Source: Carettochelys insculpta (taxonomy: Eukaryota; Chordata; Testudines; Carettochelyidae). From it: a stretch of DNA of 64,000 nucleotides. This document shows positions 1 to 10,019 of this stretch, one piece after another (position 1 is the stretch's first letter; every line of letters begins with the position of its first letter). Under the pieces are notes generated by a model. That model was not told the origin of the DNA, ran no database searches, and saw only the letters and a list, made by a program, of their open reading frames with translations. Made by a program: the position numbers and the translations under genes. The stretch lies in the NCBI RefSeq assembly GCF_033958435.1, contig NC_134138.1:205105298-205169297 (forward strand), written 5' to 3'.

Positions 1-702
1 GATGCCACCATCGCGGCCTTTGCCACCCTGGGCTTCCCCAATTGCTTCGGGGCTCTGGATGGGACTCTCATCCCCATCCGCGCCCCGCATCACAGTGGAG
101 GACGCTACATCAATCGCAAGGGCTGCCATTCTGTGGTCCTCCAGGCCTTGGTGGACAGCCGGGGCCGTTTCCAGGACATTTATGTGGGCTGGCCTGGCAG
201 CACCCACGACGCCCGGGTTTTCCGGAACTCGGGCCTGTGCCGCCGGCTGGAGGCGGGGACCTACATCCCCCAGCGGGAGATCCCTGTGGGGGACACCACT
301 ATGCCCCTCTGCGTCATCGCAGATGCGGCATACCCCCTCCGGCCCTGGCTCATGCACCCGTACACGGGCCATCTCTCCGCTAGCCAGGAGCGCTTCAACC
401 AGCGCCTGAACCACGCACGCCAGGTGGTGGAGCGCTCATTTGGCTGCCTGAAGGGACGCTGGAGATGTCTCCTGACCCGCCTGGATGCGGGCCCCAACAA
501 CATCCCCCTGATTGTGGGTGCCTGCTGCGCCCTGCACAATTTGGTGGAGAGCAAGGGGGAGGCCTTTTTCCAGGGCTGGGCTGTGGAGGCTGGCAGGGCT
601 GGCGTGCAGCCACCCGCTGCCCCCAGTCGGCAGGTGGACCCCGAAGGCACCCGGGTCCGGGAGGCCCTGCGGGCCCACTTCGATGATGAGGCCACGGGGT
701 GA
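1..702 (+). CDS. PIF/Harbinger transposase (HARBI1-like DDE nuclease), 3' part
   Basis: An open frame runs from base 1 to a TGA ending at 702 (233 codons), so the 5' end lies outside the window. It is the catalytic half of a Harbinger transposase (DDE_Tnp_4 type), which cuts element ends and inserts them elsewhere. With residue 1 at base 1, the first Asp is D20 in GALDGT, the second is D108 in IADAAYPL, and the Glu is E144 in RQVVERSFGCLKGRW. The last two are 35 residues apart, the DD35E spacing of this superfamily. VGWPGSTHDARVF and CALHNLVE are further family blocks. No stop or frameshift is visible. The partner Myb/SANT gene lies tail to tail on the minus strand (1099-3179). It is part of a transposon rather than a domesticated HARBI1, because terminal repeats follow at 3604 and a decayed second copy lies at 28806-30138. 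Confidence 0.9.
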   Translation, partial: DATIAAFATLGFPNCFGALDGTLIPIRAPHHSGGRYINRKGCHSVVLQALVDSRGRFQDIYVGWPGSTHDARVFRNSGLCRRLEAGTYIPQREIPVGDTTMPLCVIADAAYPLRPWLMHPYTGHLSASQERFNQRLNHARQVVERSFGCLKGRWRCLLTRLDAGPNNIPLIVGACCALHNLVESKGEAFFQGWAVEAGRAGVQPPAAPSRQVDPEGTRVREALRAHFDDEATG

Positions 703-1098
703 ACTCTGCCAGGCCCCCCACTGCCCACCCCTTCCTCCACCACACTCCCTGCCCCAACGCCCACACCATGGAGCACCCAACCACACCCCCCTCCCACTTT
801 TCCTGGACAAATGACAGCACGCACTTGTGGCTGAACTTAAACTGCTTTTTCTTTTAGAACTTTTTTTTTTAACTATAAATAAAACAAGAACAAACTATAT
901 ACAACATGTGTGGAACCAAAGTAATATGTACAAATAAAACAATAGTAATAAAAAAGTTTGTTCAGTAATAAAAAGAAAACCAGGGATGATAAAGGAGAGA
1001 ACTATTTATATGGGGGGATGGGGCAAACAGGGAGCACAAATTAATAAGTCCCAACTATATACAAGGGGCGGGGGGGCCACGTCCCGGGCCCCTCGCCC
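703..1098. other. Intergenic spacer of Harbinger copy 1 with A/T-rich 3' ends
   Basis: This spacer lies between the convergent transposase and Myb genes. An A/T-rich block at about 840-980 holds several AATAAA hexamers on + (for example in ataaataaaacaag near 883 and aataaaacaatag near 933). These are plausible polyadenylation signals for the transposase mRNA. No gene was seen. Confidence 0.5.
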
Positions 1099-2239
1099 CT
1101 AAAGTCCGGCACTGAGCGTGGGCGGCCGGGAGCCTTGCTGCGGCCGCAGCCCTGTCCGGGGCTGGCTGGGGGCGGGGCGGACCGGAAGATATGCCCGGCG
1201 ACTCTCAGCTGGCTCCAGGGGTCCCTCGGCGCTCCGGCCCTCGGCGGTGGGTGGAGGGGTGACGGCGGACGGGACGGCAACGGGCGGAGCAGCTGGTGGT
1301 GCAGCGGGTGGAGAAGGCAGGGCGGACGCTGCGGCGGCTGGCGCGGCATGGGGGGCCAGGTAGTCCACCAGGCGGTTGAAAGTCTCCATGTAGGCCCCCC
1401 ATGCCTCTTGGCGCCAGGCCAGCGCCCGCTCCTGCAGGTGCAGGTGCTGCTCCGCGACCTCCAGCTGCCGACGGTGGATGGCCAGCAGCTGGGGGTCCAT
1501 CGCTGTCGGCTGGTGGTGGTGCGGGGTCCGCCGTCTAGCCCGCCGTGGGGCCAGTCAGTCCTCGGCCAAGGGGCTTGCCTGGAGCGATGGCCCCGGAGGG
1601 GTCTCCGGGACCACTGATGCCTCGCCGGCGCTCTCTTCCGGTCCTTCCGATGGTGCAGGTGCGGGACACAGGAGAGGAGGGTGGGAAGAAGAATGGAGAC
1701 AGGCGTTAGTGTGGGCCCCGAGCCGTGGCCTTTGTCCCCCCAGCCCTGTGCTGCAGGTTCCCCGTCCCTGTCCCCGGGAGATGCTGCTGTGATGGATGGG
1801 GTTCAGGGGTCCCCCTGCACTGCACCCCGTCCCCTGGTGGGAGCGACTCTCACTTCACTCCACAGGGTCTGACAGGAGAGGTTTCTTAGGCCACAGATGC
1901 CCAGTTTCTCCCAGGAGTGACAGCACCAGCTGTCAGAAGAGACAGTCCTTCCAACCCGTCCTGGGGAGAAGACCCCAAGGGGTGCCCCTCTAGGATGCAG
2001 CTTTCCCCCTCCTCAGGCTGGCTGCCTTCCAGCTCTCCCTTCCCCTAGCCTCTACCTGTGGCCCCCGCCTTCCCCCCCAATTCAAAGCCAGCTTGGCTCC
2101 TCCCTCCTCTTTGTTCAGGGCAGAGGTGTCACCTGCCAGCTGTAGCCCCACGATCATCCTTTGCCCCTGGGAGCTATTTGGCTCTTGTTGCTCATATCTA
2201 GCCTGAGTCTCCCTTTTGCACTCCCCCCACTCCATCACA

Positions 2240-2275
<36 letters not shown>

Positions 2276-3179
2276 GGGGTGTCCCACCCCCTCCTCCCGG
2301 GGGCTCCTCGAGGTTCCGCTCCCCCCTGCCCCGGGGATGGGGCATGGCACTGTCGTGCGGGGTGGGGGGGGGCAGGGGCTGATGCACTGCTGTGAGGGCC
2401 ATGGCCCTGGTGTCCTTGGGGCCATGGCCATGTGAGCATGTGGGGGGCCCTGGACACATATCTATTACCCCCCGCCCCTCAAGCCCAGGGGTGTACACCA
2501 GAGGGGGGTACATACCTGTCGGTCCACTCCCACGGTCCGGAGATCCCCGGGGGGCGGAGGCCCAGCTGCTGCTCCGGGATGGCAGGAGGAGGATCTGCAG
2601 CCCGAATTCTGCGGAGGAGGAGCCCCCCTCCTCCTCCTCCTCCTCCTCCTGCCGCGATGGCCCGGCGGTGGGCTCCGGGGGGGGCCCCCAGGGTGCGGGG
2701 CTTACCTCCGGGGCGGACTCCGGCTGAAGGGCCTGCTGGGGCTCGTTGGCCGAAGTATCAAGGGTGGCCGGAGGGGAGGAGGTGTGCCGGGGGCCCAGGA
2801 TGTCCCTGAGCTCCCTGTAAAAGGGGCAAGTGACGGGGGCGGCCCCAGATCGGCCGGCCGCATCCCGGGCCCGAGAGTAACCCTGCCACAGCTCCTTCAC
2901 CTTACTCCTGACGTGGTCAGGAGTGCGGGCAGGGTGACCCCGGGCAGCCAGGCCGTTGGCCAGCCGAGCGAACGCATCCGCGTTCCGCCTCTTGCTCCCC
3001 ATTACCTGGAGCACCTCCTCCTCGCTCCAGAGCCCCAGCAGGTCCCGCAGCTCGGCCTCCGTCCAGGAGAGGCCCCGCTGCCGCTTGCCAGCCTGGCTGC
3101 CCGCCTGGCTGGGCTGGCTGCCCTGGCTCCCCTTGGGGAGGGTCCCCTGGGGGCGCTGGGGGGGCTGCCGGGCAGCCAT
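1099..3179 (-). pseudogene. Harbinger Myb/SANT-like DNA-binding protein, two exons, exon 2 with stop
   Basis: This is the second Harbinger protein, which in this superfamily binds DNA at the element ends and helps bring in the transposase. Exon 1 starts at ATG 3179 (MAARQPPQ) and runs to a CAG|GTATGT donor after 2516. It carries a Myb/SANT (Myb_DNA-bind_4, trihelix) domain from about GLSWTEAELRDLLGLW to CPFYRELRDILG at roughly residues 35-130, then an acidic Glu run. A donor-compatible acceptor (GGAAG|GACCGG) before 1643 keeps phase 1 and gives GPEESAGEASVVPETPPGPSLQ. That frame continues into MDPQLLAIHRRQLEVAEQHLHLQERALAWRQEAW, a likely coiled-coil tail, ending at 1099. An in-frame TGA at 1557-1555 interrupts exon 2, so this copy probably makes a truncated protein. 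The acceptor has a poor pyrimidine tract and is inferred from phase and homology only. Confidence 0.75.
2241..2275 (+). repeat. (GCT)n trinucleotide repeat, 11 units plus partial, one interruption
   Basis: A near-perfect GCT/CTG run with a single GTT interruption. It lies inside the inferred intron (1644-2515) of the Harbinger Myb gene, so the poly-Gln or poly-Ser readings are probably not translated. Confidence 0.9.
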
Positions 3180-3249
3180 TGAGCGTCCTGTGGCTGCTGA
3201 GGGATGTGCAGGATGGCCGCGTGTCTGGGCTGCTGCCTGCACGCCCTCT

Positions 3250-3604
3250 CAGCTTCCTGCACAGGAAGGGAGGGGGAGGGGACCTTTAAGGGGCCGCTCC
3301 ACGCGGCCACCATTGAGCTGAGGGGCTGCAGAGAGCGTCTCTCAACCCCTCAGCTGATGGCTGCCATGGAGGACTCCGCAATTTCGACGTTGCGGGACAC
3401 GCAACGACTACACGGTCTCTCCTTCGATGTTGAACGTCGAAGTAGGGCGCTATTCCGATCCCCTCATGGGGTTAGCGACTTCGACGTCTCACCGCCTAAC
3501 GTCGAAGTTAACTTCGAAATAGCGCCCGGCGCGTGTAGCCGTGACGGGCGCTATTTCGAAGTTAGTGCCGCTACTTCGAAGTAGCGTGCACGTGTAGACA
3601 CGGC
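3250..3604. mobile_element. Right terminal region of Harbinger copy 1 (Myb side)
   Basis: This is the subterminal and terminal region of the element. The last bases read as the inverse of GGCTGCGTCTACACGTGCACG, the outer end also found at 30538 and, diverged, at 26971. The outer 170 bp hold a cluster of TTCGAA-centred motifs: 3499-3523, 3549-3564 and the palindrome GCTACTTCGAAGTAGC at 3569-3584. Blocks at 3330-3480 match 30660-30830 in inverse orientation, showing that both belong to one family. The following TAA may be part of the 3-bp target duplication, but the left end lies outside the window. Confidence 0.75.
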
Positions 3605-6065
3605 TAAAGTGTCCTAATGCATGGAGTAAGCTGCCTCCCAGAAAGCCAGTGTACAGGAAGGGAAGCTGATGAGCGCTGTGTGTGGCACTGGCCATCCCCT
3701 GCGTGTCTGTAGAGTTTAATAGGACTGAAATCCTACAGAAGTGCCTAGAGAATGAAAACCCTCACGAGACAATTTTTAAATCTCTTCCGACTTTCCTCAG
3801 CCTTTTCTCCAGGGCTGAGGTAAGTCTTGCTTTGCTGTGCACTAGAGGTCTGCGCTGAAGGTGTAGCAAGGTCCACTGTGCCTGGTGCTTGTCTGCTACA
3901 TCTGCAAGGCATCATTTCTTCCACAGGCAACACAGTTGGCCTGTGGTATATTTGGGCTGGTGATCTTCAAGTGGCTTGTTTTCCTGAGCGGCCAGGGTGC
4001 CAGCAGTTCCCTTGACGACTTGACTACAATAGTGGCCCTTGCTTTGTCCATGCCACATTCCAGAGGACTGGCAATTTCAATAAATCTCTTCCCGAGGATG
4101 TAGAGGTGGGGTATGTTTGTTTTCCTGTGATGAATTCTGGGTGCGTGCTTTGTTCCTTCACGTAGAGGACGTGGGGGAGGAGAAATAAAAACACCCCCCC
4201 CAAACAAGAGAAATACACAGAGAAAGGGAGTTCCATAAGTGGGAAAGAAGATGGGATGTAGAGAGCCCAGAGGGGTGGGAGGTGGGAAGAGCAGAGGAAA
4301 GAAAGGAAAAGGGATGCATTGCTCAGGTTATGTAAAATGTGCTGTCTTTCTTGTTTCTCTGCTGCATGGTTTAGATGTACTTATTCGCTAGCATGGGGAG
4401 TTCATGGTAGAAAATATTTGTAGCTGAGGTTATCTGTTGAATTAGTGTCTTTCCCAGTGTATAAATATGTGGGAGGGAAAGTGTAAACCCAGGGCTAGCT
4501 GTAGGGGCGGGCCATGCGGTGGCCCCTCCGTGGTCAGTCCGGGGTTGCCATGCAGCAGCACAGAGGTGCGCGTTGCCGGCGTAGTGTCAGAAACTGCACC
4601 CTGTGGGGTTCTGCAGGGTGGGTGCCCAGATGCTCCATCCTGGCAGGGGAACATGGGGCAGGAGGGGTGAGCTGTCATACACAGCTGCTGCTCACCGCCT
4701 GCCAACATCCCTCCAAGCCCCGCTGAGGGGCAAGGTTGGGCTTCCTGCATCCAGTCATGTTTCCCACCTGGGCTGTGCTGTGAGGCAAGAGGAATTGCTG
4801 CTCTGTGCCCTCCACTTTCACAGGCTGGGTGATAAATGGGCCCTGGCTACAGGGAGCCCTGATATCGCTCCTAGCTCCTCTCCCCCAACCCCAGAGGTGA
4901 GGAGCCAGCAGCAATGCCAGCTGCTCCACACACCGGGCCAATTTACCACATGGGCACAGAGAGTAGGGATGAGCAGGGCACAATTCAAGGGTTAGGGTGC
5001 AGGAGAAGGGCAGTGGCTGGAGGGGGGTGCAGTGCAGGATTTGGGGCTGCAGGAGGAGGGCAGGAGTTGGAGGTACAGTGCTTGAGGTGCAGAGGTGAAG
5101 GGGTACTGCAGAGGGGAGGAGTGAAGGGAGCAGGATGCAGGACTTGGAGATTCAGGAGGGAGGTACAGGGATTGGGGTGGAGGAAGGAGTGGGGAGCCCA
5201 TCTAGGCCACAGAGAGCAGGGAGTGGTGCCATGCCCATGGAGGTCAGGGAGGCCAGCATAAAGTTTGCCCAAGGCAACATTATCCCTAAGGCCGGCTCTG
5301 CTTGAACATGGATATGGCATAGCTGAGCGGTTCTTGATCTTATCGAAGCCTGGCCACACCTCACTGGAGAGGCTGACCCCCTTCCACTGATAACTGAATA
5401 GCCCTCTTCTCCTCCCCTTCCTGATCACGTAACATCCTTCTGGTCTGCCATGCAAACTGCTTACAGGGTCAGGGGTCTTCAGAAAGTCTCTCTTGCTTTC
5501 CAAGTTTGTTGCTGCTCCAGAAAGGCGGCTATGTTGTAGGGATTATACTTGTTGGCTAGGACTTTATGAGCAGAATGCAGCACCTTAAGCGATGAATGAG
5601 AAAGGCACGGCTGGACGGTACGGGAGGCAGGGAAAGGCAAGGCCTTTCCAAGCTGCCAGGTGTGGCCCTGCCCACATTCCACCCCTAAGTTCCCTCTGCC
5701 TCAGTGCAGCTCCCTCCAGTTTCCTGGGGCAGCTTTGGCTTCTACTGTGCCAAACGCTGGGGCCACCCGCCCTCCCTGTGCTCCTCCGCCAAGAAGGCTA
5801 GAGCTGTGTGCTGCCCACTCAAGGGGCTAGCTGGGAGGGCCTGGCTCTCCTGGGGGCCTTCTTCAGCAGGGGTGGGGTTGGGACTTGCCTCCCCAGCCCT
5901 GGGCTTGTCCACTGCGCATGGTGAAAAGCATAAGATGGCAGCTGAGTTCCACAGCACACTTGTTGCAACTGGCAGCCAGGAGGAGATCCTGCAGCATTCG
6001 ACCAACCAGCTCTGCACAAGCCACCCAGCAGTGCTCTGCAGGCTGCCCTCATCTGAGAACGCAGA
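3605..6065. other. Unassigned non-coding DNA
   Basis: No gene was recognised. The longest frame with protein-like composition is on - at 4207-3896 (103 codons), but it matches no family I know. At 4960-5210 there is a G-rich, loosely repetitive tract (gcagg/gtgcag units) resembling the interior of hAT elements seen elsewhere in the window. Confidence 0.4.
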
Positions 6066-6689
6066 CCGGGGTGGTCAGCCCCTGGCTCTCGAGCTGCATG
6101 TGGCTCTTTAGGCCATTAAATGCGCCTCCTCCTCAGAGCCATGCACTGGGCGTGCCGTCCGCTGCTCTGTGCCCTTGCTCCAGCGCTTGGTGGGAGAAGC
6201 GCATGGCAGCGGCCGTGGTGGCGGCTCCGGTCAGTCACCAGCATTAAGTTAGAGCTGGGGCTGGGGGTTCTTGGCTGTGGGGGGGGGCATTGAGTTAGAG
6301 CGAGAGGGGCTGGGGGTGGCTGTCTCAGGGGGTGGGGAGGGCACTGAGTTACATTGGGGAGCTGGGGGTGCTTGGCTCTGGAGGAGGGCATTGACCCACA
6401 TATTATATATTTATTTTATCTGCATGTCTATCTGTCTACATCCAGCGGTTTTTCTGTGCTGGTACTTGCTGGTACTGAATCCCGGCACCTCGGCATCCCC
6501 AGCCATGGGACTGGCTGGGGGGAGAGGGCAGGGAGCTGGCTGAGTACCAGCTCCTCTTCTTTTACAAAAAGGCGCTGTCTGTAGATAGATAGATAAAAAT
6601 AAATATATAACATGTTGCTCTTTGCACTCTATCCACATGACTCTTTGCACTCTGGCCGTGGCTCTTAGTCCCTATCTGGTTGGCCCCTT
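6066..6689. mobile_element. Probable hAT element with a second hAT MITE inside
   Basis: The left part (GGTGGTCAGCCCCTGGCTCTCG..GTGGCTCTTTAG) and the right part (GTGGCTCTTAGTCCC..GGTTGGCCCC) are inverse-related, as in hAT elements whose ends read GGGGTGGTCA. The body is split by the MITE at 6443-6577. No convincing 8-bp duplication was found, so the ends are approximate. Confidence 0.4.
6443..6577. mobile_element. Short hAT-type MITE
   Basis: This 135 bp element begins CAGCGGTTTTTCTGTGCTGG and ends with the near-inverse (TACAAAAAGGCGCTG). It resembles the elements at 12810-12951 and 57816-58109 (CAGTGCTTTTTT-type ends with internal GGTGCC/GGTAC). The flanking A/T-rich sequences are themselves inverse to one another (about 6403-6440 against 6580-6612), so it sits in the centre of a larger hairpin. 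Confidence 0.6.
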
Positions 6690-7354
6690 CTTATGTAGAA
6701 GTTAGAGAGAGGTCAGGCATCATGTGAGAATCGTAGAATGTAGGATTAGAAGGGACTTGTCCAGGCCCTGCAGTCGTGGTAGGACTAGACCGTTCCTGGT
6801 GGGTGTTTGTCTGATGTATTCTTGAAAACCTTTCGAAGACTGAGGCCATATATTGATGCTGTGTTTTGTCCTGCCTTCCTAGGAGACTATTCCAGGTTCG
6901 TCTTTGCTTCTGAAGCATAGTTATAGATTAGGGAGCTGATCCACAAGGGGATTTAGGTAACTTTAGGCACCCTGGCACCCAGTGGCATCCTCAGTCCTGA
7001 GTAAGGTGCTAAAGCTCCCTGTACAATGTATGGGGAGGGCTTGGGGCTAAGACAGAGCCTTAGAAGCCAGCAGGGAGAGTGGTGAGCTGCCTAAGCTAGC
7101 CAGTGGGAAATGCTGAGGAGCAGGGCCTAAGCCCCATCTCTTAAAGATAGGTAGGCTCCATTGTTCCCTCGGATCTGTTTTAGCTATGTGCGAATGTGTG
7201 GATTTTTACCACCCGCGTACAGAATTTTTTTTATGTTCACTGAGGTGTGCGTGAACCTAGTTGTGGTCACTCTGATCAGCTGGGCAGCATTTGGATCTCT
7301 CCTGAGCAGCTGCACAAGTACACAGCCTACCAGGGACACTGGTAGGCACCTAAA
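6690..7354. other. Unassigned non-coding DNA
   Basis: No gene or recognisable element was seen. No frame here resembles a known protein. Confidence 0.4.
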
Positions 7355-7646
7355 GGTACGTCTACACTTCCGGGAAGATTGACTGGGGCAGGGTTAATCT
7401 TCTAGAGTTCGACTTCACGTGTCTGGTAGAGAGGCGCAGAATTGATCTGTCCGGGATCGGAAGTCAAGCCCTGTACTCCTCACTATTGCAAGGAGTCAGG
7501 GAGGTCAATGGAAGAAACACTCTTGTCAAACTCCTTCGGTGAAGACATGTAAGTCGGTTTCAGGTACATTGATTCTAGCAACGCAATTGCTGTAGCTAAA
7601 ATGGCGTATCTGAAATCAACTTACCTGCCTAATGTAGACCAAAGCC
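7355..7646. mobile_element. Harbinger-like MITE
   Basis: The left end GGTACGTCTACACTTCCGGG and the right end TAATGTAGACCAAAGCC are imperfect inverted repeats of the GGCTATGTCTACACT type. Internal GGAAGATTGAC and TGTAGCTAAAATGGCGTATC place it with the MITEs at 23351 and 56688. About 290 bp, no coding capacity. Confidence 0.6.
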
Positions 7647-8055
7647 ATACTCTGCTGCAGATTCACAGATGTGAACCCTCTCTTGGAGCTGGGGCTGACC
7701 TGGCTCAGGAGCCTGTCTCACAACTCCCACCCCTCGAATAATCCCAGGCATCCCCACCTGCTCATGGTCAAGAGCCAACAGTTGAATACTGGGATACAGG
7801 AGGCTTGTTTTAAAATTCCTGCATTGCTTGATTTGGAGCAGGGACGTGAAGTTGGCTCTCCCACAGCTCAGGGAGTGGCCACCTATGGCTGGCTGGCTGC
7901 ACAAGTTAAGCATGCTCAGAGTGTGCCTGACAAGTCAGGCCCTGCAGGTGATGTAGTTGGAAAATCCTGCCAGGTCTTAGGAGCGAGCTTGGATGTCAAG
8001 TGGCTTGGTGGGATGAGGACTTAAGTGATACTGCACATGCCCACTGGAAAAAATA
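7647..8055. other. Unassigned non-coding DNA
   Basis: Nothing was recognised. The sequence ends at the TA that borders the next element. Confidence 0.35.
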
Positions 8056-8398
8056 CAGTAAACTCTTCTGTATCTAGGACTGATGGGGCTTGTTCCTGGC
8101 CATGTGGTGTGGGCGCCCCTGACTGACGCCCTGCAGCCAACCCCCTGCCTGGACACCAGGGACCTGTGAGTGCCCTGGCTGGTGCTGGGAGTGCCAGGGT
8201 GCAGTGGAACTTGCCTGGCAGCTCCAAGTGGAGAGCTACAAATAGACCCCCTTAGCTTGGGGGGGTTTACACAGCACCCCAGGACTGTCTGAAAAAAAAA
8301 AGGGAGGGAAGCCGCATCACGGCTCAGGGTTTTCCGACACGACACCAGGTGTGTCTGATTTCAAGTTGATCAAATACCAGATAAACAAGAGTTTACTC
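8056..8398. mobile_element. Pogo/Tigger-like non-autonomous element with TA duplication
   Basis: The left end CAGTAAACTCTTCTGTATCTAG and the right end (inverse) GAGTAAACTCTTGTTTATCTGG are about 22 bp inverted repeats. TA flanks both ends (8054-8055 and 8399-8400), as expected for Tc1/mariner-pogo insertion. The 343 bp interior is non-coding. Confidence 0.6.
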
Positions 8399-8400
8399 TA

Positions 8401-9689
8401 CAGACGCCTGTAGGACTTTAGCAGCAGAAACTGAGGTGCCTGCAGGGATAGGCAGTATCTGAGCAAAGGTTTTAAAAATCCAAGTGGCCATGTACATGTG
8501 TGTCCTTACATGCCAGTGGAAGCATCTTTGCACCTAAATCCCTTTGTGATCTAGTCCTAGCAGCCTTTAGTCCCAAAGTACATTAAAACTCCATTTCAAG
8601 GCGCCAATAGTGCAGAGTGTACGCTGCCCACATGCATTTCAAAAGAGCACACCCCTCCTTAAACTTGAGAATTCATTGTTAATAGTCATAGTGGGGCATA
8701 ACAGTTTAAAAATGTGTCCTTTTAACTTTGGCCAGTGTAGATTTTAGATTGTTACCTGGACGTGCTAAAACAGATTTAGCCATTGGGGCCTGAATTCACA
8801 GTTTGAGCCAATGGACAGTATTGCTAAAAATGCAATGAACAGATATTATTCCATCATTGTATATAAAAAAGTTAAACAAAATGTACCTTATTCAGTCTTA
8901 ATCTTGAACACCCCCAAGACACCTACAGAGTCCGCCTTGACTTCAGTAGTTTTCTGTAGGGGTCTGTGAGTCTTCTAGTAGGATCAGAAACTTGCAGTGC
9001 AGCAGATCACAGGTGTAGTGTGGTGCCCCACCAACCACAGAAGATGTATTTTTGTTCTGGAAGGATCTATGATTATAAATATGTGCTGCATCTTCAGGAG
9101 GAAGGATGTAATTTTAACTTATGTTTCTGTATTCAGAAGCAAAAGGCTCCATCAGGTGGCCTAAACAAGTAATTCCTTAACTCAACCATTAGAGGGCGCT
9201 GTCATATACTCACACGCCAGGTTTTTTGTTCGTTTTCTACTTGGTTTTGTTTTATTTTAACCACCCACAGAGAGACCACTGAATCACAGCGTGCCTAAAT
9301 CTAGAGCGTTCGGGTGGGATTTTTTTTCCCTCCCTTGTGCCAAATTCTTGGCTGCCAGAGAGAGAAATTAAAAGGAATTCTGGAAGATACATTCATGGAA
9401 GAAGCTGAAGCATTTTATTTTTAAGTTGAAGGTGTTAGAAATATACAAAAAGGGAAATAAAATTGCATTTGCAACAGCGAAATGAATACTTATTTATGTA
9501 TTGCATGAACATATTTTATAGGTGTAAATTAGATGGTCTGTTTTTATAGAAATAATTCTTCTCAGAATACTGAAATAAGCATTGCCTCTTAATGATGAAA
9601 TCACTAATAGATATAATGTCAACACTATTAAATGCAGAAAAAGCCTAATTTTTTTTCTGAGAAAAGAGGTACAGTAATGTTTTAAGGCT
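8401..9689. other. Unassigned non-coding DNA
   Basis: A/T-rich sequence without a convincing frame. No terminal repeats were found. Confidence 0.35.
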
Positions 9690-10019
9690 CACCAGTCAGC
9701 AACCCCCAGCACAGGTGCCAAGAGTGGCAGATGAGTTGATTTTCATCAGCATGTGAAGCGGGAGCTCAGCCTTGCCCCTCTTCCCCCATGCAGCTGGGAG
9801 ATTGCTCAAAGCCATGTCGCATGTGGATTAACAAAAGGCCAGCTAATGCTACGAACCACCACCTAAACGGTAAAGCTCTGCATCTGAATGTATGTATTCA
9901 TGAAGATGTTCTAAGCAGGACTAGCAGTGGCTTTAAAAAGTATCACTGGCACTTGGAATGTACATAGAGGTCAAAAGGTCAAATTTTGGCACTCCGCCTT
10001 GGAAGGTTGCTGACCCCGG
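9690..10019. mobile_element. hAT element (short), paralogue of the hAT at 53241
   Basis: It begins with CAGTCAGCAACCCCCAGC and ends GGTTGCTGACCCCGG. Reverse-complemented, it aligns with the outer parts of the element at 53241-54758 (GTCAGCAACC, GGAGTGCC, TTTGACCTTTTGA, GATACTTTTTAAAG, CAGTCCT-like). Unlike that copy, it has no MITE after GATACTTTTTAAAG, so it preserves the empty site. A target duplication is no longer legible. Confidence 0.65.

Noticed and set aside
2235..2515. The C-terminal extension of the 335-codon minus-strand frame, with a poly-Ser run from the GCT repeat
   Set aside because: A CAG|GTATGT donor after 2516 and a phase-matched exon 2 make this intron. The repeat is probably not translated.
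1..3604. Domesticated host genes HARBI1 and NAIF1
   Set aside because: The two genes sit convergently inside one element with terminal repeats, and a decayed second copy with the same pair lies at 26971-31271.
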